This document shows positions 25,609 to 35,100 of a DNA stretch of 64,000 nucleotides, one piece after another (within the stretch, counting starts at the first letter, position 1; the number at the start of each line of letters is the position of its first letter). Under the pieces are notes generated by a model. The model was given only the letters and a program-made list of their open reading frames with translations, had not been told where the DNA came from and ran no database searches. The stretch comes from an uncultured Christensenellaceae bacterium (GTDB lineage Bacteria > Bacillota > Clostridia > Christensenellales > Borkfalkiaceae): contig CAJUJF010000005.1 in the NCBI GenBank assembly GCA_910586825.1, positions 49,401 through 113,400 of the forward strand, given 5' to 3'. The position numbers were made by a program, and so were the translations under genes.

Positions 25609-27588
25609 ATGAATATCCTCGATATTTATTATCGCGCGTTCAAGGAATACCGGAAAGAGACGGCGGACAGCGCTGCCTGTCAGAAGGACAGGAACGCGAT
25701 CGCGCAGTCCGATTCCGACCGCGATAAATTTGAGACAACCAAATATCTTTGCCATATCGAAGCGGATTGGATCAAAGCGATCGAGGAAGGGCTGGAATTC
25801 GTCGAAAAGGCGGTGCGGGAAGAACGTCAGTTCATTCGTACGAACGGCGAAGTCGTGCCGATCGAAAAGGTGAAGCGCATTTCCAAGGATTCCGTCGAGC
25901 ATCTCGCCAAGCACAGCGAAATGATCACGCACGTGCCCGAAGAGGAGACCGATCAGCTCATTCCCGATAAGCTGTACATGACGGAGAAGCTCAGCGATTA
26001 CGCCGTATACGAAAACCGTTTTCTCTACATGATGCTGTGTTATCTGCGCGATTTCATCGCATTCCGTCTGGAAAAGATCGAAACGCTTCGCCGTACTTAC
26101 GTCGGCGACATGGCGGTTTCCAAAACGGTCTCGACCAAAAAGCGGACGCTTGTAATCGAATCGAAGATCTACGAAAAACGCACGGATAATCCTTTTCCGA
26201 TCGCCGACGAAAATTCCGCCGCGCTGGTAAAGCGGATCACCGACTGCCAGACGTTGGTTTCCGCTCTGCTGAACACCGATCTCATGCAGCAAGTCGCAAA
26301 GACGCCCATGATCAAGCCGCCTATCGTAAAAACCAACGTGTTGAAAATGAACAACAACTTCAAGCGCGCGTTGGCGCTGTACGACTACGTGGCTTCCTAT
26401 CAGGGACTCGGTTTTTCTTCGGAAGAGGTGAAGCAGGATCTTGCGCCCTATTCCGAACGGCTTGCGGACGAACTCGCCGAATCGTTCAATCTCACGGCGT
26501 TCACCGCGTACAAATTCGGCAACGATATCGAATCGATTCTCGAAACCGCCTATCGGCGGGAAGAGAAACGTCGCCGCGCGGAAGAAGCGGAAAAGCTTGT
26601 CGCGCGGATCAAACGTCTGAAAAAGCGCGCGCTCGAATCGAACAAGACGCTCGAAGAATACATGTTGCTTTTGGAAGAGCGGAACAGGATGCTCGAACGG
26701 GACAACGAAGAACTCGTTGCGATCAGACTCGAAGTCGAGAAACTGAATTGCCGGATCGACGAACTCACGCTCGAAAAAAAGGAACTCGGCCGTCGCGTTG
26801 CGGAACTCGAAACGCTCGTGGAAGAAAAGGAACGGGAGATCGCGCGGCTCAATCAGAAGTATATTGACGATATGGCGGCGGTCAAAAAAGAACACGAACG
26901 GGAAATCGCGGCGCTGAACGAAGAGCATGCGCGGGAGACGGAGGCGATCCGCTCCGATTACGAAGCGCGCATTGCCGAAGAGCGGCTGGAATTTGCGCAG
27001 AAGATGGAAGAGACCGTTGCGGAATACGAAGAACAGGCGGGGATCCTGCGGGGGGATATCGAGGCGTTGCAGAACGACCTCTCGGAAACGCGGGCGCAGA
27101 GCGAACGGCAGAAACGGGAATTGGAAGCGCAGATTCAAAAGCTTTCGGCGGCGGAAGAGCGACTTGTCGCGGAGTACGGAGAAAAGTCGCGCGCGCTCGA
27201 AGCGAAATACGCGCAGGAATTCGAAATGCAGGAAACGGTTTCCAGACGCGAAATGGAAAAGTTACAGGACGAAACGACTTTCGTGCGCGGCCAGCTCGAT
27301 GCGCTGCGCGTAAAGCAGGGACTGCTGACGCCGAGCGCGGACTACGCTTCGCGCGAACGGTTTTTGGAATTGCAGGAAGAATACGCGTCCTTCGAAAAGT
27401 TTTTCAAAGAACAGTGGAAGATCACCAAGCGGGAAATCCGCAAAGAAGTTCTGTGGGCGAAACGGGAAAAGCCCAAAAAACAAAAGAACGATCCGCCGTC
27501 CCCTCCGCCCGCCGAGAATTCACAGGCGGAACCGCTCGAACGGACGGAAAATAACGGATCGCCCCAAGACGGTGCAAACGCAGAATAA
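25609..27588 (+). CDS. Coiled-coil protein with a possible DUF2357/McrC-partner-like N-terminal domain
   Basis: The protein has 659 residues and no membrane segment or signal peptide. Residues 1-320 form a globular part with DKLYMTEKLSDYAVYENRFL near 125. A P...YENRF motif of this sort marks the DUF2357-type partners of McrB-like ATPases, but I can judge it only by eye. Residues about 320-610 are a long charged coiled coil with heptads of E, K, L and R. The end is a proline-rich, polar tail. No PD-(D/E)xK nuclease motif was found, so the nuclease usual in McrC-type proteins seems to be replaced by the coiled coil. It lies between the two ATPase copies, as expected of a partner. Confidence 0.6.
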   Translation: MNILDIYYRAFKEYRKETADSAACQKDRNAIAQSDSDRDKFETTKYLCHIEADWIKAIEEGLEFVEKAVREERQFIRTNGEVVPIEKVKRISKDSVEHLAKHSEMITHVPEEETDQLIPDKLYMTEKLSDYAVYENRFLYMMLCYLRDFIAFRLEKIETLRRTYVGDMAVSKTVSTKKRTLVIESKIYEKRTDNPFPIADENSAALVKRITDCQTLVSALLNTDLMQQVAKTPMIKPPIVKTNVLKMNNNFKRALALYDYVASYQGLGFSSEEVKQDLAPYSERLADELAESFNLTAFTAYKFGNDIESILETAYRREEKRRRAEEAEKLVARIKRLKKRALESNKTLEEYMLLLEERNRMLERDNEELVAIRLEVEKLNCRIDELTLEKKELGRRVAELETLVEEKEREIARLNQKYIDDMAAVKKEHEREIAALNEEHARETEAIRSDYEARIAEERLEFAQKMEETVAEYEEQAGILRGDIEALQNDLSETRAQSERQKRELEAQIQKLSAAEERLVAEYGEKSRALEAKYAQEFEMQETVSRREMEKLQDETTFVRGQLDALRVKQGLLTPSADYASRERFLELQEEYASFEKFFKEQWKITKREIRKEVLWAKREKPKKQKNDPPSPPPAENSQAEPLERTENNGSPQDGANAE

Positions 27589-27609
27589 TCGACACGGAGA
27601 ACTCGCGAA

Positions 27610-29082
27610 ATGAAGAAAGGGAAGAAACCCAACGGAATCGGAAAGATCGTGCTCACGGGCTTGCTCGCGGCAGGGGTTTTCGCGCTCTTTCTCTGCGCGC
27701 TGTTTTATCAGTCTTCCCGATACGGCAGTCATCTCGTTCCAGCCCTGTCGTCCGCGCTCAAATATCTTTTTCTCGGGCTTGCGCTTTTGTTGCCCGTCGT
27801 GCTGCTCGCGCTGTTCCGCGTACTCTCTTCGGGGCTGAACAAGACCGATTTGATCTCGCCCGAATACTTCGGCGTCGATTTTTCCGAGGATAAGAAGAAA
27901 CTTCGCAGCGTCGATCCCGCGCGCAGGACGCTTCCGCAACTTTCGGAAACCGCGCCCGTCATCGCGGAAAAGAAGAAGACGGGAGAAGAGGGGGAGAACG
28001 GGTCGCGGTTTTACATGCTGACGGAGATCGACAAGAAATACGAGAAGTACGTTGCGCCGGAGTACGACGAAGAAATCACCCTTCGGGAAGTGTGCGAGGA
28101 GTTTCGCGCGTTTTCGGCAGAGAAATTGAAGCTGTACTACGATATCGGAGATATCCGCCGTTTTATCGGCGGAATGGCGGTGACGAAACTGTTGATCCTG
28201 CAAGGGATGTCGGGAACGGGAAAGACGTCGTTGGCGTACGCGTTCGGGGAGTTCTTGGAGAACACGACGGTGGTGGTGCCGATCCAGCCGATGTGGAAAG
28301 AACGGACGGATCTGGTGGGCTATTATAACGAGTTCACGCGTCGGTTCAACGAGACGACGCTGTTGTACAAGATGTACGAAGCGAACTGCAACGACGAGAT
28401 CTATATCACGGTGCTGGACGAAATGAACATCGCGCGTGTGGAGTATTACTTTGCGGAGTTTCTGTCGCTGTTGGAGATCCCGAACGCGGAGGGGAGAAAC
28501 CTGGACGTGGTAGCGGACAAGTGGGAGGACGACCCGAAGCTGTTGCAGGAGAACGGGAAACTGCGTTTGCCGACGAACATGTGGTTTGTGGGAACGGCGA
28601 ACAACGACGACTCGACGTTTTCGATCTCGGATAAGGTGTACGACCGGGCGATAGTGCTGAATCTGGACAAGAAAGCGGAAGCGTTCGAAGCGCCTGAGGG
28701 GAAGAGCAAGAAGATCTCGGCGAAGCATCTGACGGAGCTGTACGCGCGTGCGGAGCGGGAGTACGGGATCACGGACCGGAATCTGAGACGGTTGAAAGAG
28801 TTGGACGAATACATGATCCGCACCTATCACATCACGTTCGGGAACCGAATCATGAAACAAATAAAGAGTTACGTACCGGTGCTAGTTGCTTGCGGAGGAA
28901 CGGAGCTGGAAGGGTTGGACGATATCCTGTCGCGGAAGGTATTCCGGAAATTGGAATCGAAGAACCCGGTGTACGTGAAGCAGATGGCGGAGGGGACGTG
29001 CGGATACTTGGACGAACTGTTCGGAGAAGATAAACTGCCGCTGTGCAAAGAACAGATCCGTTTCATCGAACAGAGTCTGTAA
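27610..29082 (+). CDS. Membrane-anchored McrB-like AAA+ ATPase, copy 2
   Basis: The protein has 490 residues. The N-terminus (about 118 residues) is unrelated to that of copy 1 and has two membrane helices, at about 13-35 and 47-70, before a cytoplasmic linker. The remaining 370 residues are identical to copy 1, with the same Walker A (GMSGTGKT near residue 200), Walker B (LDEMN) and ANNDD motifs, so it should be active. The start ATG follows CGGAGAAC. The two ATPases could form mixed rings attached to the membrane by different anchors. The next gene starts 11 bases after its stop. Confidence 0.85.
   Translation: MKKGKKPNGIGKIVLTGLLAAGVFALFLCALFYQSSRYGSHLVPALSSALKYLFLGLALLLPVVLLALFRVLSSGLNKTDLISPEYFGVDFSEDKKKLRSVDPARRTLPQLSETAPVIAEKKKTGEEGENGSRFYMLTEIDKKYEKYVAPEYDEEITLREVCEEFRAFSAEKLKLYYDIGDIRRFIGGMAVTKLLILQGMSGTGKTSLAYAFGEFLENTTVVVPIQPMWKERTDLVGYYNEFTRRFNETTLLYKMYEANCNDEIYITVLDEMNIARVEYYFAEFLSLLEIPNAEGRNLDVVADKWEDDPKLLQENGKLRLPTNMWFVGTANNDDSTFSISDKVYDRAIVLNLDKKAEAFEAPEGKSKKISAKHLTELYARAEREYGITDRNLRRLKELDEYMIRTYHITFGNRIMKQIKSYVPVLVACGGTELEGLDDILSRKVFRKLESKNPVYVKQMAEGTCGYLDELFGEDKLPLCKEQIRFIEQSL
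27964..29080 (+). repeat. Direct repeat, copy 2 (AAA+ module)
   Basis: Partner of 24453-25569, with no difference seen over 1117 bases. It covers exactly the soluble AAA+ part of the second ATPase and stops one base before the end of the stop codon. This suggests recent gene conversion or module copying rather than old duplication. Confidence 0.92.
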
Positions 29083-29093
29083 AGGAGAGGGAC

Positions 29094-32000
29094 ATGTCGA
29101 AATTCAGAAAAGGCATTTTAATTTTCGGAATGATCGCGCTCTGCATCGCGGCGGCGCTCTCTACGTTTTTGATCCTTTTGTTCTCGGGCGCGCTCGCGAC
29201 CGATCGGATTGTTCTCATATATCAGATTTCGGACGAGAGCAAAGTATTCGACGGAGAGCCGCTTCTCCCGAAAGAGTGGACGCTGATGGGCGGACAGCTT
29301 GTAAAAGGACACACCGCAAAAGTCGAACTGATCGGTTCGCAGACCGAAGCGGGAAAGAGCGAAAGCGACATGAACGTGCGCATCTACGACGAGTTCGGGG
29401 CGGACGTTTCGAAGGAATACGCGGTGCGCGTCGAAAAAGGTGTGCTCGAAGTGACGGCGTGCAGTCTGTTCGTGCGGCTGAATTCCGCCGAGGCGATTTA
29501 TAACGGCAAAAACGTTTCGTTCGACGATTACAGCGTCGTTTCGGGAAACCTTGCGCGGGGGCACCGTCTCGGCGCGGAACTGCTCGGCGTGACGATCGCC
29601 GAGGTCGGGGAGACGATCCCCGGAAATCTGCTTTGGCCCGCGGTCTACGACATGAACGGGCGGGACGTTTCGGACAATTACGTAATTTCCTTTTCGCTCG
29701 GCACGAGTTCCGGTTCGGTACGCATTGTTCCGCGTCCGATCGGCGTGAGACCGGTCGGCGGAGAAAAGACCTTCGATGCCCGTCCGCTCGTTTGCGACAG
29801 ATTCGAATTGTACACGGGTTCGCTGGTGGAAGGACACTACATTGCCGCGGAATACGCCGCGGCGGACGGCGGCGCGGCAACGATCACGAACGCGGGCGAA
29901 ACGGAAGTGACGGTATATGCGACCGTCTACGACGCCGCGGGCAAAGACGTTACGCATAACTACGCGATTGCGACCGAGCAGGCGATTCTGAAAGTCACGC
30001 CGCGCGATCTCGTGCTGACGGCGAAGAGCGCGAGCTGGGAGTACGACGGAAAAGAACATACGCTCGCCGACGGGGAAGAGCGCGATACCGCGCCGTTTTC
30101 CGCAGTCGGTCTGGCGGAGGGCGACAGCGTGAGCGTCGTGTACGCGGGATCCGTCAAGGATCTCGGAAGCGCGGAAAATACGATCGCGGAATACGTTATC
30201 GGGAGCGGAAACGAAAATTACCGCGTGACCTGTCTTTCGGGGAGTCTTTCGGTGACGAAAGCGCAGCTCACCGTCCGCTTAAAACCGCTTACGAAAGAGT
30301 ACGACGGCAAGCCCTTTCAAACGGAAGACTATTACGTCTTCGAGCCGGCGCTTCCCGAAGAATTCCGTTTCGAATCGGATGCGCTGCGGCTTTTGGAGGG
30401 GACGGTCGACGTCGTAAACGCGACCTATCAAGTCACGGAATACGCCGTGAAAAACGGAGAGGAAGACTGCACGAAGAATTTTTTGATCACCGTTGCGGCG
30501 GGAAAACTCGCGATCGAACCGAAAAAGTTGAATTTCAAAATCGATTTGCTCGATCCCGCTTTCCTGACCAAGGAATACGACGGAACGCCGTTCGCGGTAC
30601 CCGTCGACAGGACCGCGCTTCTGGATGAGACCGAGGGTCCGGCGGAAGGTCACGTTTTTGCGGGCGTGAAGTGCGTCCCCGTCGTGAAACCGTGCGAGAA
30701 TTTGCGTTGCGATCTTACGGGAGTGACCGTGTTCGATTCCGAGGGGAGGGACGTGAGCGGAAATTACGCGATCGGAGATGCCTCGCCCGAATATCTTTCT
30801 GTCACCGTGGTGAAACGGGCGGTCACCGTCGTTGCGGATTCCGCGGAAAAGGAATACGACGGCTTTCCGCTGAAAGGGACCGTTTCCTGCGCCGCGCTTG
30901 CGGCGGGCGACTCCGTACGGGTCAAAGAGGCTTCCGAGCTTACCGAAGCGGGGAGCGCGACGAACCTCTCTTCGTTCGAAATCGTGAGCGCGTCGGGAGA
31001 GCCGATCACGGATTCCTGTTACGAGATCGTTTCCGTAAAGCGCGGCACGCTTACCGTACGTAAAAAGCGCGTTGCGATCACCGTGCAGGACTATGCTTGC
31101 GATTACGGCGAAACCGTTTCGCGCGAAACGTTGCTGTCGCGCGTGTCGTATGCGTCGCCGTTCAGACAAGAGGACTTTACCAACGATTGGCAGAGCGTTT
31201 ACACGGAAGCGGGAAAATACGAGCTTGCGCTCAAATTCAGCGGCGCGCCCGCGCTGTTGAAGAATTACGAAATCGATTTCACGGCGGGCGAACTCACGAT
31301 CAGGAAGCGCGTCGTGAACGTGACGATGGCGGACGGGGAAAAGTATTTCGACGGAAAGCCCGTCAAGGCGGAGGATTTCGCGTATACGTACGACGAAGCG
31401 CAACTTCCCGAGGGCGGGGAACTCCGTCTTGCGGAAAGCGGATTGCTCGGTATGACCGACGCCGGCGCGTACGAAGCTTCGGTAACGTTCGCCGTTTATC
31501 AGAACGGAGAGTTGAATCCCAATTACGAAGCGATCGTTTCGTCCGCGCGGTACACGATCAAAAAACGCACGGTTTTCCTGCGTTGGGCGGACGGTGCGCC
31601 GCGCTCCAAGACGTACGACGGGACGAAGTTCGAAGTAAATTACGCATATCTGGAATTTTACGATCAAAGCGGCGACTTTACGGAGGATTTCGAACTGACT
31701 GATCTTGCGTACGATGACGTCGTTCGGGTGCTTTCGGCGGAGGGGACGCCTTTGCCGCAGTCGCTGAACTTGCGGTATCCGCGCGCCGTTGCCAAAAACG
31801 GAAACGGCGAGACGATTTCCGATCGGAATCTCGAAATCCTGATCGAAGAGGACGTGGAAATTACCGTGACGAAACGGGAAATCACCTTTACGGTCAGTCC
31901 CTTGACGATTCCGCAAACGCTTACGGACGAGCAAAAAGAGGATTACGAGAGCAGAGATTACGCGAGCCTCGTGACCGTGAACGGACTTGCGGCGGGCGAT

Positions 32001-32156
32001 ACGGCGCAGAAGATTTTTTCCGTATATATCGATCTCGAAGAGAACATGATCGCCGTGCAGCCGGGGAGAGACCCGAAATTCACGAACGCGCTCGGGGAAG
32101 ACGTGTCGGATTGCTATACGATCACGAGGCAGTACGGCGTGATCATTCGCGTGTAA
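29094..32156 (+). CDS. N-terminally anchored surface protein with MBG/YDG-type repeats
   Basis: The protein has 1020 residues. One membrane helix at about 7-35 is followed by roughly ten repeats of 80-110 residues whose first strand carries motifs such as EYDGKPF, EYDGTPF, EYDGFPL, FDGKPV and TYDGTKF. Each ends with a NYxI...GxLxVxxR pattern. This is the signature of MBG/YDG domains, immunoglobulin-like modules common in surface proteins of Clostridia. There is no LPXTG or other C-terminal anchor, so it should hang outside by its N-terminal helix. The start at 29094 is supported by AAAGGAGAGG. It shares its plan with the 3731-residue protein that follows. Confidence 0.82.
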   Translation: MSKFRKGILIFGMIALCIAAALSTFLILLFSGALATDRIVLIYQISDESKVFDGEPLLPKEWTLMGGQLVKGHTAKVELIGSQTEAGKSESDMNVRIYDEFGADVSKEYAVRVEKGVLEVTACSLFVRLNSAEAIYNGKNVSFDDYSVVSGNLARGHRLGAELLGVTIAEVGETIPGNLLWPAVYDMNGRDVSDNYVISFSLGTSSGSVRIVPRPIGVRPVGGEKTFDARPLVCDRFELYTGSLVEGHYIAAEYAAADGGAATITNAGETEVTVYATVYDAAGKDVTHNYAIATEQAILKVTPRDLVLTAKSASWEYDGKEHTLADGEERDTAPFSAVGLAEGDSVSVVYAGSVKDLGSAENTIAEYVIGSGNENYRVTCLSGSLSVTKAQLTVRLKPLTKEYDGKPFQTEDYYVFEPALPEEFRFESDALRLLEGTVDVVNATYQVTEYAVKNGEEDCTKNFLITVAAGKLAIEPKKLNFKIDLLDPAFLTKEYDGTPFAVPVDRTALLDETEGPAEGHVFAGVKCVPVVKPCENLRCDLTGVTVFDSEGRDVSGNYAIGDASPEYLSVTVVKRAVTVVADSAEKEYDGFPLKGTVSCAALAAGDSVRVKEASELTEAGSATNLSSFEIVSASGEPITDSCYEIVSVKRGTLTVRKKRVAITVQDYACDYGETVSRETLLSRVSYASPFRQEDFTNDWQSVYTEAGKYELALKFSGAPALLKNYEIDFTAGELTIRKRVVNVTMADGEKYFDGKPVKAEDFAYTYDEAQLPEGGELRLAESGLLGMTDAGAYEASVTFAVYQNGELNPNYEAIVSSARYTIKKRTVFLRWADGAPRSKTYDGTKFEVNYAYLEFYDQSGDFTEDFELTDLAYDDVVRVLSAEGTPLPQSLNLRYPRAVAKNGNGETISDRNLEILIEEDVEITVTKREITFTVSPLTIPQTLTDEQKEDYESRDYASLVTVNGLAAGDTAQKIFSVYIDLEENMIAVQPGRDPKFTNALGEDVSDCYTITRQYGVIIRV

Positions 32157-32168
32157 AGAAAACGGATC

Positions 32169-32184
32169 GCGGGCGCGCGCCCGC
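32169..32184 (+). repeat. 16-base perfect GC palindrome between the two MBG-repeat genes
   Basis: GCGGGCGCGCGCCCGC is its own reverse complement and lies in the 42-base gap before the giant gene, just ahead of its ribosome site. In RNA it would fold into a very stable stem. There is no T-run, so it is not a standard terminator; it could stabilise the upstream 3' end or limit readthrough. Confidence 0.5.
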
Positions 32185-32198
32185 AGTCGGAGCGTTTT

Positions 32199-35100
32199 AT
32201 GATATCTTACGATATTTATAAAAACAGAATCAAACGGATCGCGGCGGTAAAAAATTTTATCGTCCGTTTCCGCATTCTCTTTTTAGCGCTCCTCGCAGTG
32301 ATTCTTGCGCTTATCTCCGCATTCCTTGCAACGAAAGGCATCGTCACCGACGAGTTCGTGTTGCCGCAAGAAATCGTCTACGGCGACCGCTATACGGTGC
32401 AAAAGCCGAAAGCGCTTTTCTCTTCCGCGCGTATAGAATACGCCTATCTCGGCGCGGAAACGCCGCGGTCGGGCGCGCGGCCGCTTGCCAAAGCGTCGGA
32501 CAACGGTTACGTCTGGACGACGGAACAGCCCACGCGCGCAGGGAGATATCTGGCGCGTACGGTCACCGACCGCGCGTTCGGGCGGGGATACGGCAAGTCC
32601 GTCGAGTTTGAAATCAAACCGCTGGAAACGCAGTTCACGATCGACAGCAAATCGGTGATCTACGGTTCCGATCCCGACAGCTATACCTTCCCGCTTGTAA
32701 ACGGCGACCGTCTGATTGCAGAGGGACTTGTTTTCGATTACGACGGGTTCGAAACGGAACTGACGTACGTATGCGCGAACGCGCAATCCTTTCGTATCGT
32801 AAACGAAAAGGGCGAGGACGTCACTTCCTGTTATGTGATCTCCACGCCCAAGACGGAAATTCTCTTGAAGAATAAACAGCTTACGATCGCGCCCGAAGCG
32901 CCGGAGTTCGTCTACGACGGCAAGCCCGTTCAGTATGCGGGCGGCGTCGACGCGACGACGCAGTTATCCCTCGGCAAAGACGTTGCGCACATTTCGACGG
33001 TGATCAGAGACGGCGCGGGAAATCTGCTCGACGGGCTGCCCGTGACGGTCGGAACGTATACCGTGGAAATCGACGCGGAGCGGACGAGGATTTTCAACGG
33101 CGAGACGGACGTGACCGCGCGTTACGATTTAAGTTACCGTTCCGCGGCGTTTACCGTCGCCCGCCGTCCGCTTGCGATCGTCACCGATTCGGCGGTAAAG
33201 GAATACGACGGCGCGCCGCTTTCCGCCGCAGGATTTACGCAGGAGGGATTGGCGGAAGGGCATACGCTGCGCGCGTCGGGCGCGCTTCCCGCGGTACGCG
33301 ATGCGGAAAGGATTCTCAACGAATATTCGTTCCGCGTTTTCGACGAAAACGGGAACGACGTCACCGAAAATTACGCGATCGACTATACGTACGGCTCGCT
33401 GGAAGTCACCAAACGCGTTATCGGGATTTCCACGGCGGACGCGGAAAAAGTTTATAACGGCAGACCGCTTTCGAAAGCGGACGGTTACAGCGTGTACAAA
33501 GACGGCGGAACGGCGCTCGTCGCGGGACACGAAATCGGCGTGCGCGGCGCGACGGAGATCGTAGACGTTGCGCAGTCGGGCGCGGAAAATATTCTTTCTT
33601 TCGTCTTCTACGACGAGAACGGCGCGGACGTTACGGACAATTACGCGCCGCAGTGCGAATGGGGTGTTCTTACGATCCGCAAGCGGAAAATTACGGTGAC
33701 GACCGGATCGCACGAATGGACTTACGACGGGCGGGCGCACGTATGGGCGGAGCTTAAGGGCGACAACCTTGCGGCGGGCGAATCGTTCGTAATCGATTCT
33801 GCGGAAGAGATCACGGACGCGGGAAACAAGCCGAACCGTATCTTCCCCGAAATCGCTTCTTCCCGCGGGAATACGACCGCGAACTACGAGTTTACTTATC
33901 GATTCGGCACGCTGACCGTGAAACCGCGGAGCATCCGCATTTATGCGCCCGACTGTGAATTGGTTTACAACGGCAAAGCCCAGAATACCGATGCGGTCGC
34001 GCCCGACGTCTATTTCGTCGGATCCGCAGGTTGGGGGCTTGTCGACGGGCACGCCGCGCGGGCGGTCACGCATACCGAGCGCACCGTTGTGGGAAGCGTC
34101 GTAAACGTCTGCGAATACGAAATATACGACCCTGCCCGTCCCGACGCAGACGTCAACCGCAATTACATCATCAAGGAAACGGTTGCGGGCAGTCTTACGA
34201 TTCTGCCGCGTCCTGTCACGGTGCGTACGGCGACCGCCGAAAAGGTGTACGACGGCGCGCCGTTTACGGCGACGGAAGATTGGCGCGCCGAAGGGGAGTT
34301 CGGTCTCGCCGACGGGCATACGCTCGCGGTGGAAAGCGGAACGCGGCCTTCCTCCGTCACGGCGGTGACGGAAGGCGCGGTCGAAAACGTCGTCTCGTAC
34401 CGCGTGGTGTGCGGCGGGGAAGACGTGACCGTAAATTATGAACTTACCTATCAATACGGCAGGATCAGCCGAACCCGCCGCCCTTTGACGATCACGACGC
34501 AGACCGCGTCGACGGTGTACGACGGCGATCCCATGAGCAACACGGGAATTTCCGTCGCGGCAGGGTTGGATCAAGGGCCGGTTTCGGGGCATTCGACCGA
34601 GCTCGATACGGACCGCGTCGCATTCGTTACGTACGTGACGGAAGGGGAAGTCGATAACGTTTTGTATCATTCCGTAAAGGACGCGAACGGGCGCGACGTG
34701 ACGGAAAACTATGCGATCGCCTACGTTTACGGGAAACTTTCCCGTACCCCGCGTCCGCTGACCGTGACGACGGCGACGCTCGAAAAGGTTTACGACGGTA
34801 CGCTTTTGTACGGCGCTTCCGTGCCGGACGGCGTTGTGATCACGGGAACGCCTGCGCGGTTTTCGGGACTCGTGAAGGACGATTTCGCGGTCGTAGACGT
34901 AAACCGTCCGATGGAAAACGTGGTCTATGACGAATCCGGCGGCGTGACCGGAATCGAAAACGATTGCGTTTACAAAGTCGGTTTCGCAAACGGACAGCCC
35001 GCGACCGACAATTACCGGCTTATATACGAATACGGAACGTTGACGATACTGCCGCGGCCAATCACCGTTCGCACCGCGTCTATCGAGCGGGAATACGACG

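Noticed and set aside
24126..29082. Classical McrBC restriction system
   Set aside because: The ATPases carry membrane anchors, no DNA-binding domain or nuclease is visible, and the neighbours are surface proteins.
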